Below, piece after piece: positions 11,790 through 22,091 of a stretch of 64,000 bases of DNA. Source of the stretch: Triangularia verruculosa. Its lineage: Eukaryota; Ascomycota; Sordariomycetes; Sordariales; Podosporaceae. Position numbers and translations under genes: made by a program. Positions within the stretch are counted from its first letter, which is position 1. Each line of letters starts with the position of its first letter. Where the stretch lies: contig MU863912.1 of assembly GCA_033296885.1 (NCBI GenBank), positions 62,001 to 126,000 of the forward strand, written 5' to 3'. Below the pieces are notes generated by a model. It worked only from the letters and a program-made list of their open reading frames with translations. It was not told where the DNA came from and searched no databases.

Positions 11790-13758
11790 CTAAGAAATAT
11801 CATTTCCATCATCCTTGGTTCTGCAGGAGCATATTTCTTCTGGGCTTGGAAAAACAGCTAAAAATAGTGTCTGGTGTGCGGAGATCTGTGAAGAGATCGA
11901 CACGGCTATTGTGATGGTTGGAACAACTTCCAAAATCCCTTTCATCTTCGATGTTGGAGGCGAAATGGGTGGTGTTTCCAAGTTATTGGAAGCCGCCACA
12001 ACTTGTGCTGCAGTCTGGTCGCATTTATCGGCGTTTGTGGTACCAGTTGGCCGATGAACACTTCCACAGGCCAATTCCCTCTTGTTTGCTGTTGCGAGAC
12101 TTGCGGTGAGTAGGTCAGTCTGATCGTGGACACTGCCGATGCTCGCATACATGTTGGCAGTGATGGATTGATCCAGTGCGGCAATACTCACAGCCAGAGA
12201 CGCAATGGTGACCAAGAATCCGACCAATACAAAGGCAAAGCCAAGAATAGCTATCCAGGTAGCACACCACTCACGCTTATTTCGTCTATCAAGCCAAAAG
12301 CCGGTGAGACCTTGTGGTGAAGCTCTGTCGAATCGAGCCTCCAATGCTAGCAGACGGTGCTTGTAAAAGTGGAAGTTGCTGACCCTCCTGGAAACCGTCT
12401 CCATTTTGTACTTCCATTCACCCCAGACGAGTCGTGGTATCTTCACTTGATGTTGGGAGTCTCGATCAATCCGACAAACAGGGTGGTCAACCCCTTGTTT
12501 CGTGGTCATATTTTCGTTTCTCAGTTTGTTGAACCATATCATGGAGTTGACATCGCCCGGCATCAGGAGACCAAGAGTCTTCAAGGTCTCGAATGCCAGA
12601 TCCCTGTACGGGTGTCCCCCACTGCGTCAATATCAGCAAAGCTGTTCGCTATTACACATGCACCCAGATTGTTTGACTATATTTGATTGATAAAGGGGGA
12701 TTTTGACTTGAAAACTTACTCAACATCACTGAAGTTCCATAGTTCCCACAGTATGGAAACATGGTGAAATACATATACTGTTGGTACAAAGTGTGTGTTG
12801 CCTGAGCTGGCGAAATCTTCCATGTAGAGATGTTGCATCAGATCATCAGTCCATAAGATGTTGAATGATGTTAAGATGGCCATATTAGCGAGAGTGAACG
12901 AGTTCGAAAATCCTCGGCGATCGTCTGGCCCGGAGGCATCTTCCAACTTTGTCAAAAAGCCACCATAGCAAGGATTGGTCGTGATAGCGTCTGTCAGATC
13001 AGAGTTCTGACCAGTTCGACCAAGTTCGATAGTGTAGACGTCTCGTGTCTGCGGCGGAAGAATTGCGTTTTGGATCGCCTCTTCAAGAGTCTGTTCGTCC
13101 TTCCAAAAGAACTCGTAGTCTGTGTAAATGGTTGAAGGCATACTGCCAATCATCAATGCAAGTGACGTGGCTGCATTGATGGAATGGTCAATGCGTTTAG
13201 GCTTGTCTGTGAGTACGTGATGACCGACTTGAAAATCAACAAATGGTGAAAACCTACATTATCCACTCCGGGAAGTCGAGGCTCCAATGTTGCTAGTTTT
13301 GCAGCAATGGAAGCTTTGGTGATTCTTCTAGTGGAGCTCTGGGCAGCCTTGATGACACCAATGACGTCGAACAAGTCGCCAAATGTCTCCATGACGTGGT
13401 CCTGCGGCATATACCACACCAGCTGCTCCTCAAACGACAGAATGAAAGTATCGTAATCGTTTTTACTTCAATGCTAACAGTTAATCATTCACTCATGGTT
13501 GTCTGGATTAATGAAGGCCTATTCAAAAGAAAATGACAAGGTACCTGAAATACCCAAGGTAATGATGCAGGAATTCACCTACTTGCGTGTGTGCGTGTCA
13601 TGATCCCATATGCCCTTGATTAGTTCGGGGTAATAGTATGACGGAAGAGGGCCGGCTCTATCATATGGAGAATTTCCAGAATAAGCGTTGGGAGGCAGCG
13701 ATTGAACTTTCATGAGCCGCAGCTGATACAAAGGGGGTGGACCATTGGCAGATGTCAT
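11790..13758 (-). CDS. Uncharacterised fungal membrane protein, 565 aa
   Basis: Four exons on the minus strand, 13758-13583, 13465-13258, 13201-12720 and 12621-11790, give 565 residues with introns of 117, 56 and 98 bp. The second acceptor (AAG at 13202) was chosen because it alone keeps the long downstream frame. The protein starts MTSANGPPPLYQLRL and has YYYPELIKGIWDHD in exon 1 and a polar globular middle (SFEEQLVWYMPQDHV; FFWKDEQTLEEAI). Near residues 390-425 a REWCATW motif precedes a long hydrophobic segment (IAILGFAFVLVGFLVTIAS). The layout (polar N-terminal domain, R-x-W-x3-W, membrane helix, short tail) is one I associate with many conserved hypothetical proteins of Sordariomycetes; no function is known to me. 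It sits between members A and B of the three-copy family and faces away from B. Confidence 0.75.
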
Positions 13759-14713
13759 GTTGTGATGCTTCGGTCAGTATAAGCGGTGTTATTGTTGAAC
13801 TCCTTCAGACGCCTTAGAAAACTGGAGGCAAGGGCGTTAACACTTGCTGACATGAAGAAAAGCGAACAGAGGGGGGATTTTATCTGCCCGGCATACCTGG
13901 CTTAAAACACTGCAAATGGAAGGATGAACTGGTTCCTTGGCAAGTGGGCAGGTGCAGATTCAGTTTATGTGTTACAGGCTCGATAACATGTAATAGGGCA
14001 CAATTCCGGTTACTGACGCGCCAAATTTCGGCTCATTGCATGTAGCGGAACACAAAGGGAGTACCTAACTAGAGGCAAAAGAGGGGTCCAAATACTGGAC
14101 ACAGAGCAGCGATGCAGTAGTCCTAACATCTGACGCTCAGTCTTCCAGGTTGTTGAGCTGGCTCCGTGAACAGTCGGTAATACATGCCCAGAATTGCTAG
14201 CCAGGTGCTCGCTTTACCTGGGCCCTGAGGCTATAAATCACACGGCATTCGAGTGCGTGGATGTGAGATTCAACCTAGATTAGGTAGGTACCTAACCTCC
14301 GTTGAATGAAGTTTGAGAGCACCACCGTTGACAAATTTGAGCTTAGGCAGTGTACAATGACTGAAGGCTCGTGGATATTGTATTCTCTAAAAAGACTCTT
14401 TTGAAAGTCACCTCACTTAGGGGAGACCATACCTAGCTTTCGTAGCTTATTACTTCGCTTAAAGGCATAAATGTAGTTGATCCGGCGGATCACAACTTGC
14501 TTACACAGTAATACTCATTTAGGTTACACATGTACACATGTGTTCCCTCTTCGGCGAACTCGCACAGACCTTATGGTCGAAAGTTTAAGGCAGCCCATTT
14601 TTGTCCACCTACCTACTTATCAGTCCCCGGGTTGACATCGAACCTCATCGTCCCATCGACGCCCAAGTCCTTGAAGCTTCAACATACTTTATCGGCTCCC
14701 TGTTTCAACAATT
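13759..14713. other. Intergenic, divergent promoter region
   Basis: Lies between the divergent 565-aa membrane protein gene and family member B. Contains TAGGTAGGTACCTA-type motif at 14281-14294. No further gene recognised. Confidence 0.5.
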
Positions 14714-15382
14714 ATGTCAGGGCCAGCAGCGGATTTCATCGAAGTGTCGATTCTAAATTACAGTCGAAGGTATCAGTCAACATCATCAGGCCATATTCTT
14801 GCCCGACAGATTTGGGGAAAGGCAGGCTTGCAAGACATGGAAGCATCACCGCTTGACCCAAATGCAGAAGACGCGTTTCAAAGGATCAGGCCACAGATTG
14901 TCACCATTATTCAGCGCACGCCGCGCCCTTATGATCCTGCCCACCTGAGAGGCCCCAGAAAAAGCCCCATAGCCACTGTGGATGGGGTCAGACTCTTTGA
15001 GAGAGATGGACCTGTTGAGGACGGCGTGGATACTGTATTCATTCGGTGTAGCTCCAAGCCTTTTGCCGCAGAGCTGGAGAAGAAGATTCTTGAAACTGGG
15101 GTATTGGAGACCGTACAAACAAAGTTCGAGCTTTACCTCCATTACGGGCCGCCAATGTGGGACTGGAACGCACGGGTAAATAGCCAAGTCGCAGGGACAA
15201 CTGGCAGTTTCTCGAATGGAGATACTGAGGCCAACATTCCGTCTAGGACTTCACTGTTTAGAAGAGGTCAGGGTAAACAGAAAAGCAGTTCATGGCATTT
15301 TCTTTGGGCATGGTTACTCGTACCATATGGGTGGTTGCTATCAACCTTCTCCAGTGGAGCTTCGAAGATGAGGGTGCACTGA
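14714..15382 (+). CDS. Member B of an unrecognised three-copy family
   Basis: Single-exon frame of 222 codons with an ATG start. The core (residues about 44-150) contains SPLDPNAEDAFQRIRPQIV, SPIATVDGVRLFERDG, DTVFIRCSSKPFAAELEKK and YGPPMWDW. These align by eye, in order, with LSPEAEQAFERIKPQLVSII, SPMTTVKGYRV, NAVVLRSTSQRFAKEV and DEPPQWDFG of the gene at 18604. The C-terminus has a hydrophobic tryptophan-rich stretch (SSWHFLWAWLLVPYGWLLST) that could insert in or lie on a membrane, followed by a basic tail. No signal peptide and no known enzyme motif. I do not recognise the family. The frame is intact, unlike member A. Confidence 0.65.
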   Translation: MSGPAADFIEVSILNYSRRYQSTSSGHILARQIWGKAGLQDMEASPLDPNAEDAFQRIRPQIVTIIQRTPRPYDPAHLRGPRKSPIATVDGVRLFERDGPVEDGVDTVFIRCSSKPFAAELEKKILETGVLETVQTKFELYLHYGPPMWDWNARVNSQVAGTTGSFSNGDTEANIPSRTSLFRRGQGKQKSSSWHFLWAWLLVPYGWLLSTFSSGASKMRVH

Positions 15383-17020
15383 ATAAGGTACGGGAGCCTT
15401 CAACCAACATGAACTATTCCTTGGGTTATTAGTATTTTTAAGGCGTTGCAATGCAGTAGAGAATCGAAGACCCTATCAGCAATTGACCAGAAGACACTGC
15501 CCCGTTGGGCGAGGCGCCTAAAATTGGACCGAAATGCGTAACTACCTAGGCGTTTACCTCCTCAGATGAGCGCCTGCGGGCAATCTCTAGGCTTAAACAC
15601 TTCCAGGTGCTATCAGGGATGACACTCCGACAGGATGTAGACTTGACATGCAGGAAATACGCTTTTCACGATTTTCTGAGGTACCTAGTCTTAGTTCGGC
15701 CATAAGAATAAACTTCGATATCTATATACTTAGGTCTTTCTGGACCTTAGTCCAAAGTTTCAAAGCTCTTTCAGGCTACTATTCTTCAATCCAAGCTTCT
15801 TAGGGGTGCCATCTCAGCTATTTTTTTTTACCTTAAGTTTCTTATCTAAGCTATCCGAGATACTTCTCTAAACTTTTCATTGTCCAGTTAATTTGTCCCG
15901 GCTTTGCAACCTTCTAAGCTCTATATCTCCGAATATACCATTGCCTTTTTCCCAGCTCACAGCGCCCCTAGCATTGGCATCTCTTGTCATGTCATGTCGC
16001 GCGGGTCCGCCATTCACTTGCGGGACAACTTTGTCCATCAGGGCAACCAGCCCTCGCCGGTTGCTCCGAACCCCACTGCCCTCATATATACCTTCCATAC
16101 CTATATTGCCAGTGGTCTTCGTCAGTTTTCTTTTTTATGGTGGTATTCGTCACCTCTCTATCACTTTTCCTGCGTGCCTTGTTTCGTTCCACAGGTTATG
16201 AGGCCCTCGCCGCTTTCGCTATAAGAAGCAATATAATATCGTCACTTTATCAAGCAATTCCCTTCATTCGAGTCGTACCGCGCCATCTCGTTCCACACGT
16301 CATACCCTTCATCACCGCCACCATCAAAGTGAAAGACAACAACCTCAAAGGGCTTTACATCTGTAGGTAGGTAGGAAATAAAACCTGACGCTGGTTCCGG
16401 AGCCGTTGGTTAAGGGTTCCCGCTTCGGCACGCCGATTCCAGCTTATCATCGACCTCGTTTCCGGTCCCAGTGAGCGCAAATTCAACATCGGCCTAGAAT
16501 TGTGTGGAGCAGGATGGTATTCACGATATCACGGCAAAGGCTCCATCTTATTCTTGGCTGCGGGTGGATGGAATGCTCTGGTGGGATATAAATACGGTTA
16601 TGTACGCTCGTTTGAACCTTTACTTGCTCTTTTCCTTTCGTTCAGTCAATATCATCAGTTCAATACATGCTTCAAGATAGGTAACTGCGTGGGTTCCAAA
16701 CTCAACAATGGAATTGTAATTGCCTAAATCTCATGTCGTACATTTCATGGACCCGAGGTTCACGGGAACAGGCGATGAGGCGAAGGTATGTGCCACAAGA
16801 GCGGCGCATACGCTCATGGCTCGTATCTTGAATCAAAGGCTACCGGCCTGCCGTTTTCGGACTAGGCTAGCCCTACAGGCGTCAAGCTTTAGGATCATGG
16901 CGCTTTCATCTCGGATGGATAAAAGTGACAGGGGCTTATTCCTCCCAATACAACCCTGTGATTTCAGCACAGGGGTCAACATCGCCCCACACCCCAGATT
17001 ATGGATCCTTCAAGACTCCA
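15383..17020. other. Intergenic, 1.6 kb
   Basis: No supported gene. Overlapping open frames at 15.9-16.4 kb have no consistent coding character. Contains a GTAGGTAGGTAGG run at 16363-16375. The right end is the promoter of the GPI-protein gene. Confidence 0.5.
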
Positions 17021-17026
17021 TATAAG
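17021..17026 (+). promoter_or_regulatory. TATA-like box of the GPI-protein gene
   Basis: TATAAG sits 71 bp upstream of the ATG at 17092, with a pyrimidine-rich leader (CTCTCTCCTTC) between them, as usual for well expressed fungal genes. Position-based inference. Confidence 0.45.
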
Positions 17027-17091
17027 ACTCCTCATTCTCGCTGTCTCTTCCCAGCATCACTTGATCATTACAACTATCTCTCTCCTTCAAA

Positions 17092-17715
17092 ATGAAGTCC
17101 ACCCTCTCACTCCTCCCATGGGCCCTCCTCGCAGGCAAGACCCTTGCCGTCGGCTGCGCCCAACACACATTTGGCGTCTGCCAGGATAACATTGTCCACT
17201 GGTATGACCCCGACGATGGCCAAATCTGCGACCCTCACGATTGCGGTGGCGGCCGTGCTCCTCCCAAAAAAGACGTCCCTGGCTGTGCTTTTTACACTGG
17301 CACCGAAACCCGCAAAACAGAAGCTTCTTACATGCCATGTTTCACTTCTGGGAGGCTGGTCTTGACAACCGAGGAGCCAACGCCGACTATCAGTCCTACG
17401 CCTCTGCCTACTGTCACTGAGTCCAGCTCTACTGAGGCGAGTGACTCGCCGACCGACACGCTTACACCGTCTGAGTCACAGCCTACTGGCTCTAGCTCTA
17501 CCATTTCAACGATCACGACCTTCACGACACTTCCAACAGGGACGGTAACTGATGGGCCGACTATTACCGATGCACCAAATGAGGGTAGTGAGGAGGAGGC
17601 CACTACTTCAACCACGACAACAGCGACAGGGAATGTGGGTAGCTTTGTTGGGGCTAGCGGGTCGTTGATGGCTGGTATTGCCGGTGCTGTGTTGGGTGTG
17701 GTGGCTTTGATGTGA
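17092..17715 (+). CDS. GPI-anchored Ser/Thr-rich cell-surface protein
   Basis: Intronless, 207 residues. The N-terminus (MKSTLSLLPWALLAGKTLAVG) is a signal peptide. Residues 20-95 form a small cysteine-bearing domain (GCAQHTFGVCQDN, ICDPHDCGG, PGCAFYTG, YMPCF). Residues 100-180 are almost entirely Ser, Thr, Pro and Glu and should be heavily O-glycosylated. The C-terminus is a GPI-attachment signal: small residues (VGASGS) then a hydrophobic end (LMAGIAGAVLGVVALM). The protein is expected in the plasma membrane or cell wall. I do not recognise the cysteine domain and propose no enzymatic role. Confidence 0.8.
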   Translation: MKSTLSLLPWALLAGKTLAVGCAQHTFGVCQDNIVHWYDPDDGQICDPHDCGGGRAPPKKDVPGCAFYTGTETRKTEASYMPCFTSGRLVLTTEEPTPTISPTPLPTVTESSSTEASDSPTDTLTPSESQPTGSSSTISTITTFTTLPTGTVTDGPTITDAPNEGSEEEATTSTTTTATGNVGSFVGASGSLMAGIAGAVLGVVALM

Positions 17716-18603
17716 AAGGGGTTCTTTGACTTTAACTGAATGGACGGTTTGTTTGTTACCTAGAGATGTTTTAACTGTAATCTAAGATACGCCTTCAACA
17801 TTACAAACACATGACGCAGCTGTAGAAGAACGATACCTACCTTAGATAGAGGCCTCTTCATGCCCATCATTGACAGACTTTAATTGGGGACCAAATCATC
17901 AAAGTAGTGGACTAAAGAGAAGCTACCCGATAGACGGATACCGGGTTACGAAGACCATCTACATCATCATATGTTGACATAGACATTACGACATGACCTT
18001 TGTAACAGAACGGTAACATGTCCTCTTGATACAGCCTATGCTTCTTTCCTCAGAGCACCATATGCTCTAATCAAATGAGAATAGAGGTAGCTAGGACGAT
18101 AGATAACTAAAGTAGGGAAAGAAGCTCGAGCATGTTTGGATCAAACGATGCCAACGCTGGGATCGAAGGAAGATATGTGTGATGGCAAGATAGTTCCTTA
18201 GATGCCTAGGTCATGAACCAGCAGCCCAAGTACCTATGCTGGTGACGATGAAGTACTGTCTTACACACCTGGAGCTAGCGCATTTCCTCCGTTATGTGCT
18301 TATGGGGTTATTATGGACCATGTTTCATTGCCATCCATGACAGATACCCCGTTCAGTGTCCCTGAGACGTTGTCATGGCATCCACCTAGTTGGCTCTTGT
18401 CGATTTCCCAATATGAGGTAACTACCATTATAAAAGGTCAAGAGTGAGGCTGGTACCACAGTACTAGGCTGTTCCGCCTTAAAATCCTACTCTTTCGATT
18501 CTATTCTCATTGTCTCTATTAGGAGCAAGTAACCAACGATGCTACTCTTCCTTCCACTTCTTCATCCACTCCAGTTCCCAAAGCGCGGTGTTACACTGCC
18601 CGA
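17716..18603. other. Intergenic with TATA box near 18430
   Basis: 3' flank of the GPI-protein gene and promoter of member C. ATTATAAAAGG at about 18428-18438 lies some 170 bp before the ATG at 18604 and is a plausible TATA box. Nothing else recognised. Confidence 0.5.
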
Positions 18604-19245
18604 ATGGCTGCTATAGCAGTGGATGATAATGCACCATATCGAAGAACGCATGTTATCGAAGATAACGACCCCGAGAAGCGCAACTGGCGAATAGTCGGCT
18701 TCGGCAACAAGAACGTCGCCCCTCTCAGCCCCGAAGCTGAACAAGCATTCGAGCGTATTAAGCCGCAGCTCGTTTCTATCATACGCAACCTCCCATTAGC
18801 TTCCATCAAAAAGGGCGGGTCTTCTGGGAGAAGTCCCATGACAACTGTCAAGGGATACCGGGTCACAAACAAGAGCAAATCGGACCCTGACCGAGATGGG
18901 GTAAACGCCGTGGTGCTCAGGAGTACCTCACAGCGTTTCGCTAAGGAGGTGACGAAGCGGATAAACCAAACTCGTATCTTGGAGTCCGGGAGAACAAAGT
19001 TTGCACTTGTGATGCAAGATGAGCCGCCCCAGTGGGATTTTGGTGCAGATGGATCGGAGGAGCATCGACTTCTGGGAGTCAATCCTGGTTCCCCCTCGCG
19101 ATGTGTGACACCATTATCGCTACCACACACGCCACGGACTAGGCCAATCAAGTCGGTTCTGGATTGCCTCTGTTTCCCTATACGGCAAGTCATTGTGATG
19201 ACCTCTGGTCGGGCAAAGGCCGACAAGGGAAAGCATCTTGCTTGA
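18604..19245 (+). CDS. Member C of an unrecognised three-copy family
   Basis: Single-exon frame of 213 codons. The core matches member B (14714) in order and spacing: PLSPEAEQAFERIKPQLV (about residues 39-57), SPMTTVKGYRV, DGVNAVVLRSTSQRFAKEV, a basic helix (TKRINQTRILESGRTKF) and EPPQWDFG. The C-terminus is basic and shorter than in B, with a weakly hydrophobic segment (SVLDCLCFPIRQVIVM) in place of B's tryptophan-rich one. No signal peptide, no known catalytic motif. The start is the first ATG in frame after a TATA-bearing upstream region. The family is unknown to me. Confidence 0.65.
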   Translation: MAAIAVDDNAPYRRTHVIEDNDPEKRNWRIVGFGNKNVAPLSPEAEQAFERIKPQLVSIIRNLPLASIKKGGSSGRSPMTTVKGYRVTNKSKSDPDRDGVNAVVLRSTSQRFAKEVTKRINQTRILESGRTKFALVMQDEPPQWDFGADGSEEHRLLGVNPGSPSRCVTPLSLPHTPRTRPIKSVLDCLCFPIRQVIVMTSGRAKADKGKHLA

Positions 19246-19424
19246 AAGGGGTGAAGACGAAATTGTAGGCAAGGTTTCTCATTTGTCATTGTTGTTGATT
19301 TTTTCAATACCTTTTCTTTTATATACCTAAACTTGATCGAAGGCTTTTTCTCAATCTTCCTACCCTTTTGTCAGAATTGAAACTTGACCAGGTAGATGTT
19401 TACCTCCTTACCTGGTACCTATCC

Positions 19425-19471
19425 TAGCTTTATCCCAACTTTACCCCAGCTTTACCCCAGCTTTATCCCAT
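19425..19471. repeat. Short tandem repeat, CTTTAYCCCAG-like, about 4 units
   Basis: Four near-identical 11-bp units (AGCTTTATCCC, AACTTTACCCC, AGCTTTACCCC, AGCTTTATCCC) in the 3' region of member C. The rest of the 19246-19928 gap holds nothing recognisable. Confidence 0.7.
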
Positions 19472-19928
19472 CCTTTTTTATCATTTATCTCAGCCTAACG
19501 TAGAGGACACAATATGAGCAATGGGCCTCACAGCGTCTGTTCGCTCGGATTTACAGTCTCGAACCGCAAAACTTCCAGCGTGGCGTACGCTAGCCCTCCT
19601 AGAGTCCCTACTATAAGAGCCCTCCCTACCCATGCTGTCCATGATACCCAGGCCGTGCCGTTTCTCCACGATCACTGCCGCCGTGACCAGCTCCAGGTTC
19701 TTGACAGCTACTAGATCCCCCCTAAAACCGAGACGCCTGCCGGTAGATTACCTATATCAACACTAATATACAAAATCATGAGCTCATCTCATGCCCATTA
19801 CAAGATCCCCCTACTAAACTATTGTGCGGCAGTGATCATATCATGGCCGACAGCCCACCTCCTTGAATTTACTGTCTCCCCAAATAAACCGGTTTCCGGC
19901 ATTCGGGGTGGCCGCAGGTCGAGGGTAG

Positions 19929-22091
19929 CTAGTGAGGATGCATGTAGGAATAGGGTGTTGACATTGAGGTCGGATCAGGCGGTGGAAGGAGCTGAGGGAG
20001 CTGGGCTAGCTGACCAAAACCAGGAGGTATGGACAGAGAAGGAACCTCCTGGACAGTAAGGGTTGTTGACAAACCCCTTTCGCCGATGTTGCCCTCTCCT
20101 CGCATTGAATTCAGCCTCCTTTTCTCGTTCAACATAACCAAAATCCCTGAGTTACCGCACGATTTTGCGTAATCCACAGCCGTCTTTCCATGTATGTCTG
20201 GGATTTCGATGTCAAGGCCATCAATGCTCAGAAGAATCTCGATCATAGCCTCCCATTCCTCTCCCCGATCCCGGCATACCGTTTCGCACAAAGCTGTTCT
20301 GCCATAGCGATCTTGCAAGTTGACCAAGCGCCACCAACTGCCTTTGACACTTCGTTTTACAAGGTCCTTTAGGACCTCCAAATGTCCAGATACAACTGCC
20401 ATGTGGAAGAATGTATACCCGCAGTCGTCCTGGAGAGCTTCTAGAGTCTCAGGAGCAAAGGACCTTTCGTACCAATCAAGAGCCAATACACAAAGACGAG
20501 GAGATCCGTCCATAAGTGCTCGTGTGAACACTGCTCCCTTCCAACGGTCTTCTATTGCATCACCAGCACCGCTCCCGAGCAATAAGCTCACTACATCCTC
20601 GTTCCCGTCCCAAAAGGCGCAATCTAGAGGCGTAAAACCAATGTTATTTTCAGAGTCAGCTTTTGCGTTGAAAGATAAGAGTGTATTGCAAATTCCCATA
20701 TGTCCCAATAAAGCGGCGTAATGCAAAGGGCACTGTTGGTAACAGTCCTCTACCTCCGGACTGACGCCTGACTCAAGGATTGCGCGGACAAGGGCAGGAA
20801 GATCGTACTCTGTAGCAATGTGAAGTGCCGAACGGTGAAGCGTGTCTCGTAATTCGTGCTCAGCGCAGTAGGGGCCGATGTTTGCATAAAAGTACTCCTT
20901 CTCTTCTTCAGTCAGGGAGAAAGATTTTCGGCCTAGTTCCGCGAGAATGCCATGCAGTATGGGGGAGCCGAGACAGTCTGTGAGGCCCCAAAGAGCGTTG
21001 TGCTGCACCAACATATGGACCCACGGAGCATTGCTGTCTATGACAGACGCACTAGAAAATCGACTGATCACATCTTCTGCTTCTTCCTCGAAGCAGTCCA
21101 TCGCTGCTTGAAAGTAAACCCTCAATTTTCCCAGGACGGGGTGGAACATCTTGAATCGATTGTTAAAGGCAATGAAGGCGGCCATCTGATCATCGCTGCT
21201 GCGTTCCATCTCCTTGACGAGACACTGCTCCTCTAATAACAAGGCGGCGCCCACCTCCTCATTAACAGCCATTGTTTTGATCATGGACTTAACGATGGCG
21301 CCATCGTGGACGTGGATAGTCATATCGTAGGTCTCGCTGGCGTATTCGGCCTGTGGGGTTTCAAGGATGCTGCAGGCTAAAAGGTGTAACCTGGATGTCT
21401 CCGATGCAACAGTTTCATTCCTTTCCTGCATAATACCAGTGATCTGAGATGAGATGTACTTGAGGAGTCCATCTTGGAGCGTCTCCATCAAATTAACGAG
21501 AACCTGTGTCTTCCCAATTGGGACATCCAATCCCCTGTAATCCTTCCTGTGTTTTTCCCACCGTTTGGATTTTCGGATCATTCGCCTCGCAATTTTAAGG
21601 AAGCTGACGGCATTGGAACTACTTTCTGTCAGTAGGTATATAGTTGCTCAGAGGAGACTAGCTTTGGCTATACAAATCTGCATGGGTCCAGTTATTAAAA
21701 TGTTGAACCTCCTGGCTGTCCGACGACGATGGCAGTTCCCTGGTGGTTGCAGGTGAGCTTGCTTGTGTCGATGAATCGTCTGCAACCAAAGGCAAAGGGT
21801 TTCTTCTCGCTGCTTTTTTTTGCCTGCGTGCCCTTGTGTTGGGAGAGCACTGAAGCCCCATCAGGCTGCAACGATCGCATTTTTGAGGCCACTGCCGTGC
21901 CTGTGGTTTGCACTGTTCGCTTGTCAGGTCGGTTCTGCCGATTCAGATAGAAGTGGGTCTATACTGACCCCTTTTTTGTCTTTACGACAGAAACTGCATT
22001 TGCTGAGATTGAGCCTTCCACGGGTGCTTCGACCCTCTGGCGAAGGGTTTCCGGGTTGATGTTGTGCTTCGGGTTCTGATAGTGTGTGCAT
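19929..22091 (-). CDS. Zn(II)2Cys6 binuclear cluster protein fused to ankyrin repeats
   Basis: Three exons, 22091-21969, 21912-21674 and 21621-19929, give 684 residues (introns 56 and 52 bp). The first splice assembles a perfect zinc cluster: Cys32, Cys35, Cys42, Cys53, Cys56, Cys63, spacing C-x2-C-x6-C-x10-C-x2-C-x6-C. A basic stretch (RARRQKKAARR) follows, as in Gal4-type DNA-binding domains. After a Ser-rich linker comes a long helical region, then ankyrin-like repeats at roughly residues 380-620 (HRSALHIATEYDLPALVRAI; CPLHYAALLGHMGICNTLL; FTPLDCAFWDGNEDVVSLLL; KTAVDYAKSCGN). The tail is Pro-rich. Fungal cluster proteins usually carry a fungal_trans domain; none is evident here. The second intron junction is the least certain. 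An array of short repeats lies upstream. Confidence 0.75.

Noticed and set aside
15893..16370. Overlapping plus-strand frames of about 100-128 codons
   Set aside because: Three frames are open at once over the same bases, none with a domain, so this is low stop density rather than a gene.
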